DNA of 64,000 bases from Delphinus delphis (lineage: Eukaryota; Chordata; Mammalia; Artiodactyla; Delphinidae). The stretch is from positions 51,736,006 through 51,800,005 of the forward strand of contig NC_082684.1 of the NCBI RefSeq assembly GCF_949987515.2. The letters are read 5' to 3'. Both the position numbers and the translations under genes were made by a program. The notes below the pieces were generated by a model. That model was given only the letters and a program-made list of their open reading frames with translations, had not been told where the DNA came from and made no database searches. Position 1 is the stretch's first letter; each line of letters begins with the position of its first letter. Of the stretch, positions 51,544 to 63,081 are shown piece by piece.

Positions 51544-51831
51544 CTGATTCAATTATTTTTTAAATTTTTTATTGGAGTTCAGTTGAGTTACAATGCTGTG
51601 CTAGTTTCAGGTGTACAGCAAAGTGAATCAGTTGTACATATACATATATCCACTCTTTTCTTTTTTTTTTTTGAGATTCTTTTCCCATATAGCCCATTAC
51701 AGAGTATTGAGTAGAGTTCCTTGTGCTATACAGCAAGTTCTTATTAGATATCTATCTTATATATAGTAATGTGAATATGTCAATCCCAATCTCACAATTT
51801 ATCCCTCCCCCTCCCCTGACTCAATTATTTT
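51544..51831 (-). mobile_element. Short L1 3' end insertion, antisense, with target duplications
   Basis: 51560-51815 is the last about 255 bp of the same L1 type as copy A, reversed. It begins with the tail side 'ttttttattggagttcagtt', then 'caggtgtacagcaaagtgaa' and 'gagtagagttccttgtgcta'. Both flanks carry a 16-bp duplication with one difference: ctgattcaattatttt (51544-51559) and ctgactcaattatttt (51816-51831). A severely 5'-truncated, fairly young L1. Non-coding. Confidence 0.9.
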
Positions 51832-52809
51832 GACCTGCTTTCCTTGGTCTCATGTCAAAGAAAATGTCACTTTTATTCGTGACTGAATGACTGTTATGTT
51901 TTCAGAGTATAACAAATGTAGGCTATCAGTAAATATAGTATAGTAATTGGGCTACTGTTTTTTAAGAGAAATTAGTGCAAGACAAAACCCAATGTTACTA
52001 TGGAAACTTTTTTTCTTTGTTAAAACTTCTGGGAAACATCAAACTAGTAATTCCCCTAGTCTTGTGAAATGAGGCAAAGAAGAACCATGGATAAATCTAC
52101 AATTTTATGTATCACAGAAATGATTTAAAGTAGGGTGTATAATCAAAGACCCAGGTCTTGAGATTATTATCTCTAGTGGTCTCACTTTCATGCTAGTCAT
52201 CTGAAAATTACATACTTATAATTTACTTCTCCCATTATCCAGTATTCCATAGGCTATTAAAAATGTCTAAGCTGATCCTCTAATAACAAATTTTGATAAG
52301 ATTCCATTTCAAAAATGCAGGTACATATAAAAGAGAAGAAAGGGTTAAATACCTAGAACTAATCTTGATAGAAATTATTTGCAATTGCATTCTCTGATTT
52401 TAACCTATGTCAACATCAGCAATCACATTCTCCCACAATCTCCTAATTTCCTTCCTTCTCCTTGTCATAATCACACAGTCCCTGAATTTTTCTTTCAATG
52501 TATCTTGGCCCTTGTACTCTTTCCAATGACTTCCTCATAAAAATACAAAATTCCAGCATCAAAAATATCAAAGCTGTATTAAAATGTTAAACATTTTCTT
52601 TTACTAAGGAAAGCAAATTTGGTACTTTCCTAAAGCATTTTACTCTTTCAGAGGAATTTTTAATAAATTCATCATGCTCCAAAAGCATCCATTGAGAGTT
52701 TGACTAGAATTATCTATATAATGTGAATTCAGTTTAGGAAAATTAATAGTTTTATAGTGTTAGGTGTCTTCCCAGAATATTATGTTTTTCCAATCATTCA
52801 GGCCTTATT
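51832..52809. other. Non-coding stretch, nothing recognised
   Basis: AT-rich DNA, no feature supported. Confidence 0.5.
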
Positions 52810-52907
52810 TGATGGGATTTTAGTTCTCCGACCAGAGATCGAACCCAAGCCCTCAACAATGAATGCAGAATCCTAACCACTGGACCTGGACTGCCAGGGA
52901 ATTCCCT
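52810..52907 (-). mobile_element. Older CHR-type SINE fragment, antisense
   Basis: Read on the minus strand it starts 'agggaattccctggcagtcc' and contains the box-B-like 'gggttcgatctctgg' and 'ggagaactaaaatcccatca'. This is the older CHR type shared by whales, hippos and ruminants. The tail is missing. Near box A the minus strand reads 'agtccaggtccagtgg', which has six extra bases compared with the usual single 'gtccagtgg'. Confidence 0.85.
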
Positions 52908-53109
52908 AAATATAATAGTTTTCTTTATTTGGATGTTGCACACTTATGGTTAAGTTTATTTTCAGTGATTAAGCATGAAGTAACCTTTTGTAACACATTA
53001 ATTTCTGTTAATATAAAGATATACAGATTATTACATTTATTATATATTTATAGTTTAACTTCTTCTGAGGAGCCCAGTTTTAGGACACAGATCTTATGTG
53101 TGATCTTTA
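52908..53109. other. Short non-coding stretch
   Basis: No feature recognised. Confidence 0.4.
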
Positions 53110-53682
53110 AAGCCTGGTCATAAGCAATTACGAGGTTCTTCCTGGCATGCTTCTTGGGGGGTTGCTGCCCTCCCCGCACCAGACTTAGTACACAGCCAGT
53201 GCATTACAGTTTTCTGGAGGAAGTTCAGTCAAGGGCTGAGACCCCCCCTCTCCAGTCCAACTATGCTCATACATATAGCTACATTCTGAGCCAAGGCACC
53301 TCTATTCAAGCTCTTCCTTATTTGGGTCTTGGCTGAGGCACTTCCCAGGTGCCCCCTCTTTACTGGAGACCTCAGCTGAGGCATTTTCTCCACTTTGACT
53401 CAGTACTTTCCCACTTTTATCCCTTTTCTCTCTTCCTTCTCCCTTGGTCCATGAATCCATAATAGGCAGGGGTCTTTTGTTAGGGGTCTTTGGCAGGGGG
53501 ACAGTTCTTCCTAGCTGAGCTGTATCTTGCTGACTCTTGCCCAGTGTCATTCTGTGAAGGAAAATGGAACACTGAGGATCCAGTGCCTCTTTTGGCCTCT
53601 TGTGTGCACTGTCACACTATGTGAATAAAGGCCTGATTGTTACTTTCAGCTGGACTCGTTTTCCTAACTGACCATCTCAACA
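53110..53682 (+). mobile_element. Possible solo LTR of unknown family
   Basis: A GC-richer block of about 570 bp in AT-rich DNA. Near its end it has a polyadenylation-type signal in 'gtgaataaaggcctgattgt', followed by a short U5-like piece finishing '...ctgaccatctcaaca'. That composition and the late AATAAA fit an LTR. No clean TG start or target duplication was found, and I do not recognise the family. The minus-strand frame at 53302-53550 lacks domains. Confidence 0.4.
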
Positions 53683-55774
53683 TTGCTCAACAGTATCCAG
53701 CAACTTGATTGCACTTATTTACTTTTCATTCTAATATTTTAATAGTTTTCTGGTTTATGTCCTTGGACGTGTTTTATAGAAAGATATTTCTATTGCCCAG
53801 AGAGAATGATAATATTGTTTCTCCCATTCTAGTATGTATACTTCATTTTTTTCCTGTGTGTCCAAATGCTTTCACACATTTTGTACAATGATGAATAACA
53901 GTGTGGTGGTGGGTATTCCTTTGTAAGTCATGACTTTGAAGGAAATACTAGAATTTGTTCCCATTTAATATTTCATTTCTATTTCTTACAGATGCAATTT
54001 TAAAAGATTATATGTCTTGCACATATCAATTTCCTACTATTTGCAGCTTATAAATAACTTTTATATATATCAGCTCATATCCATGTGTAACAGTCTCTTC
54101 ATCCACTATTAGAAAAATAAATTCACTGCAGTATTTGATCAACAAATCAATCATATGTGATTTCAGAAATTGAATTTAAACTTGTTAGTTTATAAAGAAG
54201 TTTTGAGTAGAAAATTAAAATTCTATCAAGTAAAAATCATAGATTAAATGACTACATGCTAAGTGAAAAACTACTGATATAAAAGAGAATCATTAGATTT
54301 TTAAATTCCACAAAGCAGTTAAGCACTATACTATCTAATAAAAAGGACTGTAACTTAATATGATTTGAAATCAGTAGGCAGGTACATAACTATTATGATA
54401 AATAATATAAATACTACATTAATGCTACCATATATACACATGCATGTGTTGAGGCACACATTACTTAGACTATATGAATATATTTATTTTAAAAAATGAG
54501 TAAGTCTGCTAGAATGGAGAGCCAAATCCTATGTATTTTTCTCTCACTGTATAGAAAGCATATAGTTTAGGAATTCTGTATTTCTTTTAAACTCATCAGA
54601 ATAAAATTTAAACCTTCTGAAAAATAATGAAAAAGAAGAAAAGTTAAATTGAATATGGAATTTAAAAAATATATTTGCTCTACAGATTGCTGTTTTTTTA
54701 ATTAAAACTTTTGTTTGTATATTCTTGGGCTTAACCAATCCGCAAATCATTTCACAGTTGCAGACTTTTCAGCAAACTAGCCCTGACATACTGTGAGACT
54801 CATCAAAAGAAGTTCCTTTAGCCCACGATTCTCAGAATTGGAAAGAACCTCAGAAATTGACTGATTCTTCTCACTCCAATTCTTCTCACTCTACAACACA
54901 TTCATGATTCCCTCTATGACATCTATGCTAGTGATCATTTAGCATCCATTTGAATGCCACTCATGACGAAAAACTCACTGGCTGCTAAGGTATTGCATCC
55001 CATATTTGAATTATTGTGAATAATTTGTTCATCAACTTGTTAAAGACAAATATGATTCCTTATAATTTTATCAAATGAGGATTAAAAAAAATTAACACAT
55101 TCCACATATCTGAAAAAAACTTCAAAAGTGTGAAGATATTTCTTCAGATTAAACATCTCAACTACTCTGCAATGGAATACTTTTTAATTCTGTTCACCAC
55201 TTATAGTATATTTTCCTGGACACTATTTATTCCATTTTCATTAATAACATAAATTTGTACATAGAGTTAATTACCCACAGCTGGAGTTAGTCTACTTATA
55301 ATATCTTATAGTATTTAACATAAATGAAAGTTTCCTGTGTTATATACTATACTTAACTGCACACTGAATTTCTATTAAGGCAATATTAATTTTTTTTCAT
55401 TCTTTGGAAAACCATTCCATATTGTTAAGTCTCACTGAGATTCTAGTAACCTAAAACTTTGAAATAGCTTTTTTGTACTATTAGGAAAGCACCACTCTTC
55501 ATTTACTGCTTCAGCAGATGCTTCTCATAAAAAAAAAAATTAAAAAGTGACCTTAATGTGACCTTATTGTTAATACTGTTAAAGTTAATCTTTTAGTAGA
55601 AAGTTTATAAAGTCCCCTGAAACATTCATGAATCCTTATTCTATCAACAAAATAATCCCCATCCCTTCTGTATTGTAAATACTCCCAATGTTATCTTAAT
55701 AAAAATGTTGACCAACTGAAGATAAAGAATATCACCTTGTGGCATGTCCTACTAAAAAATCCCTCTGTAAACTG
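53683..55774. other. Non-coding stretch, nothing firm
   Basis: No gene recognised. About 54820-55010 has the flavour of an ancient dispersed repeat ('gacgaaaaactcactggctg') but is too diverged to name. Confidence 0.45.
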
Positions 55775-55855
55775 TCTTATTTACTACTGTTTCTCTAGCA
55801 CCTAGAAGAGTGCCTGACATATGTAGGCTTTCAATAAATATTTTTTTAGAGGATG
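55775..55855 (+). mobile_element. L2 LINE 3' end fragment
   Basis: 'tctagcacctagaagagtgc' followed by 'ctgacatatgtaggctttca' and 'ataaatattttttta' matches the L2 3' end. Confidence 0.7.
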
Positions 55856-55984
55856 GCTTTAGAAATCACTCTTACTGGGTTTACATAGATAATATCAACA
55901 CTCGTGAGATACTATCATTTACCAGCTACTCATTCATCAATTTTACTATGGTATTCCTCATATACCTAGGAGGTACCCCTAACT

Positions 55985-56450
55985 TCACAACAATCCATGC
56001 TACCCCTTATCCAGTCAACCAAAAACAGAACTTAATTTTACATTTTGATTTCTTCATATTCATATCCTTAATATACTTTCACACACATATGCATAACATG
56101 CAAATATTTTATCTTACAATAATGGGATCATATTAAATACTTTGTAGAAATTCTTCCAAGTCAAATAATAAAGTATTCCTTTAATAACTGCATAATATTT
56201 TATTGTGTGAGTGTTCTGTAATCAGACTGCTTCTTATTGATGGGTATTTTTTTTTCCCAGAACAATACTACAGTAATTGTCCTTGGAAAAAAATGGCAAA
56301 CTGATGTGGTTTTATTTCCATGTGGTAGCTTCCTTGAGAGATTACTTGACAAAGAATATGTGTATTCTTCAGTTTAATCAATGTTGATAGACTGCTTTTC
56401 ACAATGGCTTTACTAATTCACATTTTTACCAGGAATTAAAAATTAACCAT
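55985..56450 (-). mobile_element. Ancient L1 3' region fragment, antisense (weak)
   Basis: 'aataatgggatcatattaaa', 'aactgcataatattttattg', 'gcttcttattgatgggtatt' and 'cacaatggctttactaattc' follow, with many differences, the antisense order of an old L1 3' region. Its right end is cut by the L1 at 56454. Confidence 0.5.
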
Positions 56451-57412
56451 TGAGAGGTTTCAAGATGGTGGTGTAGGAAGATCCTCAACTCACCTCCACC
56501 CACAGATAAAACAAATCTATAACTACATATGGAATAATTCCCTCAAAAAGGGAGCTGCAAACTGGATAAACAGAGCCTCCACAACAAAGGGTAAAAGGAC
56601 AGCACTGAGACAGGTAGAAGATGCAGAGATATGGTCTCAACAAGGAAAAATCCACACCCCAGCCACAGCAAACCACAATTGGGAGGGGTCACAAAGCTAA
56701 GGATCTTTTCCCTGAGGTATGAGGGATTTAGCTTCACGTTAGGCACTCCAACCCTTAGATCCTGCACAGGAGAGATGAGCCCCCAAAACACCTGTCTGTG
56801 AAAACCAATGAGGAATGTGTGCAGGAAAACTACAGAACTTCAGAGAACAGAAAACCTGCTCTTAAAGGGCTGGTATGCAGACCCATCTGACTTGAAAACC
56901 AGCATAAAAACACCATATTGAAAAGTGCATGGACCAGATGTGAAAGGGATCCACTTACTAATCTTAAAGCCTCTGCCAGAGAGGCAGAAAATAGTTGGGA
57001 TGCTCTTTGGGGACTGAAACACTGGTGGGAGCCATTTTTGTGGTCTCAGGCCACTCGAATGTCAACACCGGTGGATGACATTTTGGAATTCTCCATCTAA
57101 CCTCATTGGCACAAGTTGCTGCACGCTGCAGAGAGCCCCACTTACCTCTGAGCCTTGGCCAAGCCTCACAGCTGGTCAAGAAATAGCCCTGCCCCCCAGC
57201 ATGCCACAGCAGCTGCTGCTGGGCTCCGCAGCTCATCCAGGGACCAACCCTGCCCATCAGGACTGTGCGGCTGTGCTACTGCCACAACAGAAGGGAGCAG
57301 GCAGTCCACATAGGAGACACCCTGTGAGTGCCTGGCTCTGGTGGCCAGGTAGGATTGTGCTTCTGAGCTCCACAGGACATCTCCTAAATAAGGTCACTCC
57401 TTCAAGACTAGA

Positions 57413-58160
57413 AGTGATAACTGATTTACCTAATACATGGAAACAAACACAAAGAATTGGACAAAATGATAAAACAGAGAAATATGTTCCAATGAAAAGA
57501 ATGAGAGAAAACCTCAGAAAAAGAACAAGACAGATAAGTGATCTACTTGATAGAGAGTTTAAGATAACAATCATAAAGATGTTCAGTGAACTCAGGGGAT
57601 AAATGGATGAACACAATGAAAACTTAAACAGATAAAAAATGTAAGAAAGTACAAAATAGAAGGTATACTAAACTGAACAATATTCTAAAGGGGTTCAGCA
57701 GCAGACTAGATAAGGTAGAAGAATAAGTGAGCTGGAAGACAAAACAATGGAACTAACTCAGAGCAGCAAAACACAAGAAGAATTTCAAAAAGTAAAGATA
57801 CCTTAACATCAAGCAGAATAACATCTTCATTATAGGGGTCCCAGAAGGAGAAGAAAGAGAGAAAAGTCCAGAAAACTTATTTGAAGAAATAGTGGCTAAA
57901 AGCTTCCCTAGTATGGAGAAGGAAGGAGACATCCATGTCCAGGAATCCCAGAGAGTTCCAAATAAGATGAGCCCAAAGAGACACACAGCAAGACACATTA
58001 TAATTAAAATGGAAAAAGTTAAGGATAAAGAGAGAATCTTAAAAGCAGCAAGAGAAAAACAATCTGTTATGTACAAAGAAAACCCCATAATGCTACCAGT
58101 AGATTTTTCAGCAGAAACTTTCAAGCCAGAAGAAAGTGGCTTAACATATTCAAAGAGGTG
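57413..58160 (+). pseudogene. L1 copy D ORF1 remnant
   Basis: An N-terminal segment (57413-57602) is rich in Lys/Arg/Glu and would form the coiled-coil part. A stop follows at 57600-57602. A second open segment, 57892-58161, covers the later RNA-binding part, with text such as HIIIKMEKVKDKERILKAAR. L1 ORF1 is a trimeric RNA chaperone. The segment between is frameshifted. The frame at 57075-57602 joins 5' UTR and ORF1 and its start is not meaningful. Confidence 0.75.
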
Positions 58161-58540
58161 AGGAGAAAAAAAAAAAAATCCAACCAAGAATTCTCTACCT
58201 AACAAGGCTACCATTCAAAATTGAAGAAGGGATCAAGATTTTCCCATATAAGCAAAAGCTAAAGGGGTCCATCACTACTAAGTCCTACAAGAAATATTAT
58301 AGTGACTTCTTTAAGCTGAAAAGAAATGGCACAAATTAACAAGAAAACATAAAGAAGTAAAAATTTCATTGGAAAAGGTAAATATATCATAAAGGTAGTT
58401 AGTTGATCAATCACTTATAAAGTAAGCACAAAGATTAAAAGACAAAAGTAGTAAAAAGTAACTAAATGAGCTAAAATTACAATTATTAGTTAAAGGATGC
58501 ACAAAATAGATGAAAAATGTGTCATCAAAAGTATAAAATG

Positions 58541-58757
58541 TGGGTTTCCCTGGTGGCGCAGTTGTTGAGAGTCCATCTGCCAATGCAGGGGACATGGGTT
58601 CGTGACCCGGTCCGGGAAGATCCCACATGCCGCAGAGCAGCTAGGCGCGTGAGCCATGGCTGCTGAGCCTGTGCGTCCAGAGCCTGTGCTCCACAACAGG
58701 AGAGGCCACAACAGTGAGAGGCTCATGTACCAAAAAAAAAAAAAAAAAAAACAAAAC
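58541..58757 (+). mobile_element. CHR-type SINE (tRNA-Glu derived), in L1 copy D
   Basis: 'tttccctggtggcgcagttg' head, box B-like 'gggttcgtgaccc', long-variant middle, tail of A with C interruptions. The 13-mer aaagtataaaatg flanks it exactly (58528-58540 and 58758-58770). It therefore inserted into copy D between ORF1 and ORF2. Confidence 0.95.
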
Positions 58758-59039
58758 AAAGTATAAAATGCATGGGGAGGAGCAAAAAGATAAAGACTCA
58801 GAATGTGTTCAAATTTAAGTCACTACCAACTCAAAACTGGCTACTACTCACATAGCATGTTATATGTGAACCTCACAGTAACTGCAAGGAAAAAACTTAT
58901 GGTAGATACACAAAACAAAATGAGAAAGAGTCTAAATATAACATTAAAGAAAACCACCAATACAGGACAAGAAAAAAAAAGCAACAGAGAGGAGCCACAA
59001 AAACATTTAGAAAAACAATTATCAAAATGCCAATAAGTA

Positions 59040-62000
59040 CATATCTACTAATAATTATATACCTATTAATGATTATATTTACTTTAAATGTAAATGGGAA
59101 AATTTGCTAATCAAAAGACATAGAGTGGCTGAATGGATAAAAAAAACAAGACCCATCTATATGCTGTCTATAAGAGACTCAGTTTAGAAGAAAGGAAAGA
59201 CAATGACAAAGTGAAGGGATGGATAAAGATAATCCATGCAAATAGAAATGAAAAGAAGGCTGCAATAGCTGTATTCATATCAGACAAAACAGACAAAACA
59301 ATGACCATATTAAAACACAGGGACGGGCATTACATAATTATGAAGTGGTTAATCCTACAAGAATATATAGTATTTATAAATGTATATGCACCTAACAGAG
59401 GAGCACCAAGATATATAAAACTAATATTAACAGACTTAAAGAAAAAAAGAAAGCAATGCAATTATACTAAGGAATTTTAACACCCCTCTACAACAATGAA
59501 TGGGTCAACCAGACAGAAAATCAACAACAACAACAACAACAACAAAAATGGACTTAAACAACACATTAGACCCATGGATTTAACAGATATATATAGGACA
59601 TTCCACCCAAAAGCAGCAGAATGCACATTCTTCTCAAGTGCACATAAAATATTCTCCATAAAAGATCACATGTTAGGTCACAAAACAAGTCTCAATAAGT
59701 TCAAGAAGCTTGAAATCATATCAAGCGTCTTCTCTAACCACAATGCTATGAAACTAGAAATCAATCACAAAAAAGGGAAAACTCACAGTTATGTGGAGGT
59801 GAAATCACAAGCTCCTGAACAACCAATGGATCATCAAAGGACCTAGAAACAAATGAAAACAGAAATATAATATACCAAAATCTATAGGATGCAGCAAAAG
59901 CAGTTCTATGAGGGGAGTTCATAGAAATACAAGGCCTACCTCAAGAACCAAGAAAAATCTCAAATACGCAATTTGATTTTATACTTAAGGGAATTCCAAA
60001 AAAAAAAAAAGAAGAAGAAGAAGAACAAACAAAGCCCAAAATTAGTAGAAGGGAGGAAATAATAAAGATCGGAAAAGAAATAAATGAGATAAAGACTAAA
60101 AAAATATAGGAAAGACCAATGAAACTAAGAGCTGATTCTTTGGAAAGATAAACACAATCAACAAAACCTTAGCTAGAATAATCACAAAAAAAAGAAAGAG
60201 GACTCAATAAATAAAATCAGAGATGAAAGAGAAGTTACAACTAATACCAAAGAAATGCAAAAGATCAAGAGAGACTACTACTAACAATTATATGACAACA
60301 AATGGGACAACATAAAAGAAATGGATAAATGCCTAGAAACATACAATCGCCTTAGAGTGAATCATGAAGAAATATAAAATGTGAATAGACCAATTACTAG
60401 TAAGGAGATTGAAATAGTAAACAAAAATCACCCAACAACAAAACCCTAGGACCAGAAGACTTCACTGGTAAATTTTACAAAATATTCAGGAAGAGTTAAC
60501 ACATATCCTACTCAAATTCTTCACAGAAAGAGAAAAAAACTGAATACTTTCAAACACATTTTATGAGGCAAGCATTACCCTGATACCAAAACTAGATAAG
60601 AACAGGACACTACAAAAAAAAAAAAAAAAAAGAAAGAGAGAGAGAAGAAAAGAAACAATATTACATGCCAATACCCTTGATGAACCTAGATGTAAAAATA
60701 CTCAACAAAATATTAGCAAATCAATCCAACAATACACTAAAAGGATCATACAGCACAATCAAGTAGGATTTATTCCAAGTATACAAGGATGGCTCAACAT
60801 CTGCAAATCAATCAATGTGATACATATTAACAAAATAAATAATAAAATACATATGATCATCTCAATAGATTCAGATAAAGTATTTGACAAAATTTAACAT
60901 CCATTTATGATAAAAACTCTCAAGAAAATGGATATAGAGGGAAAATACCTCAACATAATAAAGGACATATATGAAAAACCCACAGCTAATATCACACTCA
61001 ACAGTAAAAAGCTGAATGCTTTTCCTCTAAGATCAGGAATGAGACAAGGATGCCCTCTCTCGCCACGTTTATTCAACATAGTTTTGGAAGTTGAAACCAC
61101 AGTAATTAGGCAAGAAAAAAATAAAAGACATCCAAATCAGAAAGGAAGAAGTAAATCTGTCACTATTTGCTAATGACAAGATATTAATACTATATATATA
61201 AAACCCCAAAGTCTTCATCAAATGACTTAGAACTAGTAAATGAAATCAGTAAAGTTGCAGGATACAAAATCAGTATACAGAAATCTGTAGTGTTTCTATA
61301 CACTAATAACAAACTATCAGAAAGAGAAATTAAGAAAACAATCCCATTTACAATTGCATAAAAAACAATAAAACACCTAGGAATAAGTTTAACCAAGGAG
61401 GTGAAAGACCTGTACACTGAAAACTATGACATTAATTAAAGAAACTGAAGAAGACACAAATACATAGAAAGATATTTAATGTTCATGGATTGAAAGAATT
61501 GACATTGTTTAAATGTCCATCCTACCCAAAGCAATCTACAGGTTTAATGCAATCACTGTCAAAATTCCAATGGCATATTTTACAGAACTAGAAGAAATCT
61601 AAAATTTGTATGTAACTACAAAAGATCCTGAATAAGAAAACAGTTTTGAGAAAGAAGTACAAAGCTGGTGGTATCATGCTCCCTGATTTCAAACTATACT
61701 ACAAAGCTATCATAATCAGAATAGTATGGTATTGGCACAGCAGTAGACACATGGATCAATGGAACAGAACTGAGAGCCCAGAAATAAACCTCTGCATATA
61801 TGGACAATTTCTGACAAGGAGCAGAGAACATACAATGGAGAAAGGTAAATCTCTCCAATAAACGGTGATGGAAAAACTAGACAGCCCATGAAAAGGAATG
61901 ACACTAGACCATATATAAAATTTTTATGTCTTATACCATACATAAAAATTAACTCAAAATGGATTAAAGACTTGCATGTAAGACCTGAAACCATACAATT

Positions 62001-62620
62001 CTCAGAGAAAACATAGGTGGCAACTTCATTGACATCAGGTTAGCAATGTTTTTGTGGCTCTGATTCCAAAGGCAAGGGAATCAAAAGCAATAAGAGGGAG
62101 AAGATATTTGCAAACCATGTATCTGATAATGGGTTAACATCCAAAATATATAAAGAACTGATACAACTCAACAACAGAAAACAAACAACCTGATTAAAAA
62201 ATGGGCAGACAATATGAATACACATTTTTTCCAAAGAAGAAATATAAATGGTCAATAGGCATATTAAAAGATACTAAACATCACTAATTATTAGGGAAAT
62301 GCAAATCAAAACCCCAATAAGATATCACCTCACTCCTGTTGAGAATGGCTATTATTGAAAAGACAAGAAATAATAAGTGTTGGAGAGGATGTGGAGAAAA
62401 GGGACCCTTGTAAACTGCTGGTGGGACTGTAAATTGGTGCAGCCATTATGGAAAACAGTATGGAGATTCCTCAAAAAATTAAGAATTGAACTACCATATG
62501 ACCCAGCAATTCCACTTCTGGGTGTTTTTCCAAAGTAAACTACTTCAGAAAGACACATGCACCCCTATGTTCACTGCAGCATTATTTACAATAGCCAAGA
62601 TATGGAAACAACCTAAGGGT
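59040..62620 (+). pseudogene. L1 copy D ORF2 remnant (endonuclease and reverse transcriptase)
   Basis: Open segments in order: endonuclease region (59133-59480, 59496-59846), RT region (60907-61173) and C-terminal region (61646-61861). The RT box reads FAND near 61167-61178 in place of FADD, so a catalytic aspartate is replaced. ORF2 normally nicks DNA and reverse-transcribes L1 RNA. This copy is interrupted by many stops, a (CAA)n run at 59522-59547 and A-rich insertions near 60000 and 60615. Confidence 0.8.
59522..59547. repeat. (CAA)n microsatellite in L1 copy D
   Basis: About eight CAA units inside the endonuclease part of ORF2. Confidence 0.85.
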
Positions 62621-62654
62621 CCATCAATGAATGAATGGATAAAAAAGATGTGAG

Positions 62655-62656
<2 letters not shown>

Positions 62657-62698
<42 letters not shown>
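62657..62698. repeat. (CA)n microsatellite in L1 copy D
   Basis: About 21 pure CA units. The same site in copy A carries (GT)n(AT)n (14797-14829), so this L1 position repeatedly grows simple repeats. Confidence 0.95.
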
Positions 62699-62700
<2 letters not shown>

Positions 62701-63081
62701 AGAATACTATGTCAGCCATAAAAAAAGTATGAAATCCTGCCATTTGTGACAACATGGATGGACCTTGTAGGTATGCTAAATGAAATGTCAGACAGAGAAA
62801 GAAAATGCTGCATAGTTTCACTCCTATGTGGAATCTTAAAAAATAAAACAAGCAAAACAAAAACAAACCCATATATAAAGAGAAGAAATTAGTGGTGACC
62901 AGAGGGGAGAAGAATTGAAGGGTGGGTGAAATGGATGTCAACTATACGGTGACAGATGATAATTAGACTTGTAGTGGTGATCACTTTTATTATATATAGA
63001 TGTTGAATTATAATGCTGTACACCTGAAACATAATGAAAAGTGTAAACCTGTTAATAAATCATGTAATATGCAACAAAAGA

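Larger units (their letters stand above)
56454..63080 (+). mobile_element. Nearly complete old L1 LINE copy D (5' UTR, ORF1, ORF2, 3' UTR)
   Basis: Starts 'gaggtttcaagatggtggtg', typical of an L1 5' end, with a GC-richer 5' UTR to about 57400. ORF1 lies in about 57400-58160, ORF2 from about 59040 to about 62600, then a 3' UTR with (CA)n to 'acctgaaacataatgaaaag' and an A-rich end near 63080. About 6.6 kb including one SINE (58541-58757). A diverged duplication may flank it (aattaacc near 56444-56451, aattaaca near 63081-63088). The element is old: all frames are broken. Confidence 0.88.

Noticed and set aside
55810..56136. 108-codon plus-strand frame
   Set aside because: Starts in an L2 3' end and continues into an antisense L1-like fragment; hydrophobic only because of AT-rich composition.
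56964..57602. 175-codon plus-strand frame with a start in GC-rich sequence, looks like a gene
   Set aside because: It joins L1 5' UTR to the first part of L1 ORF1; the same order is typical for L1 and the C-terminal part is ORF1 coiled coil.
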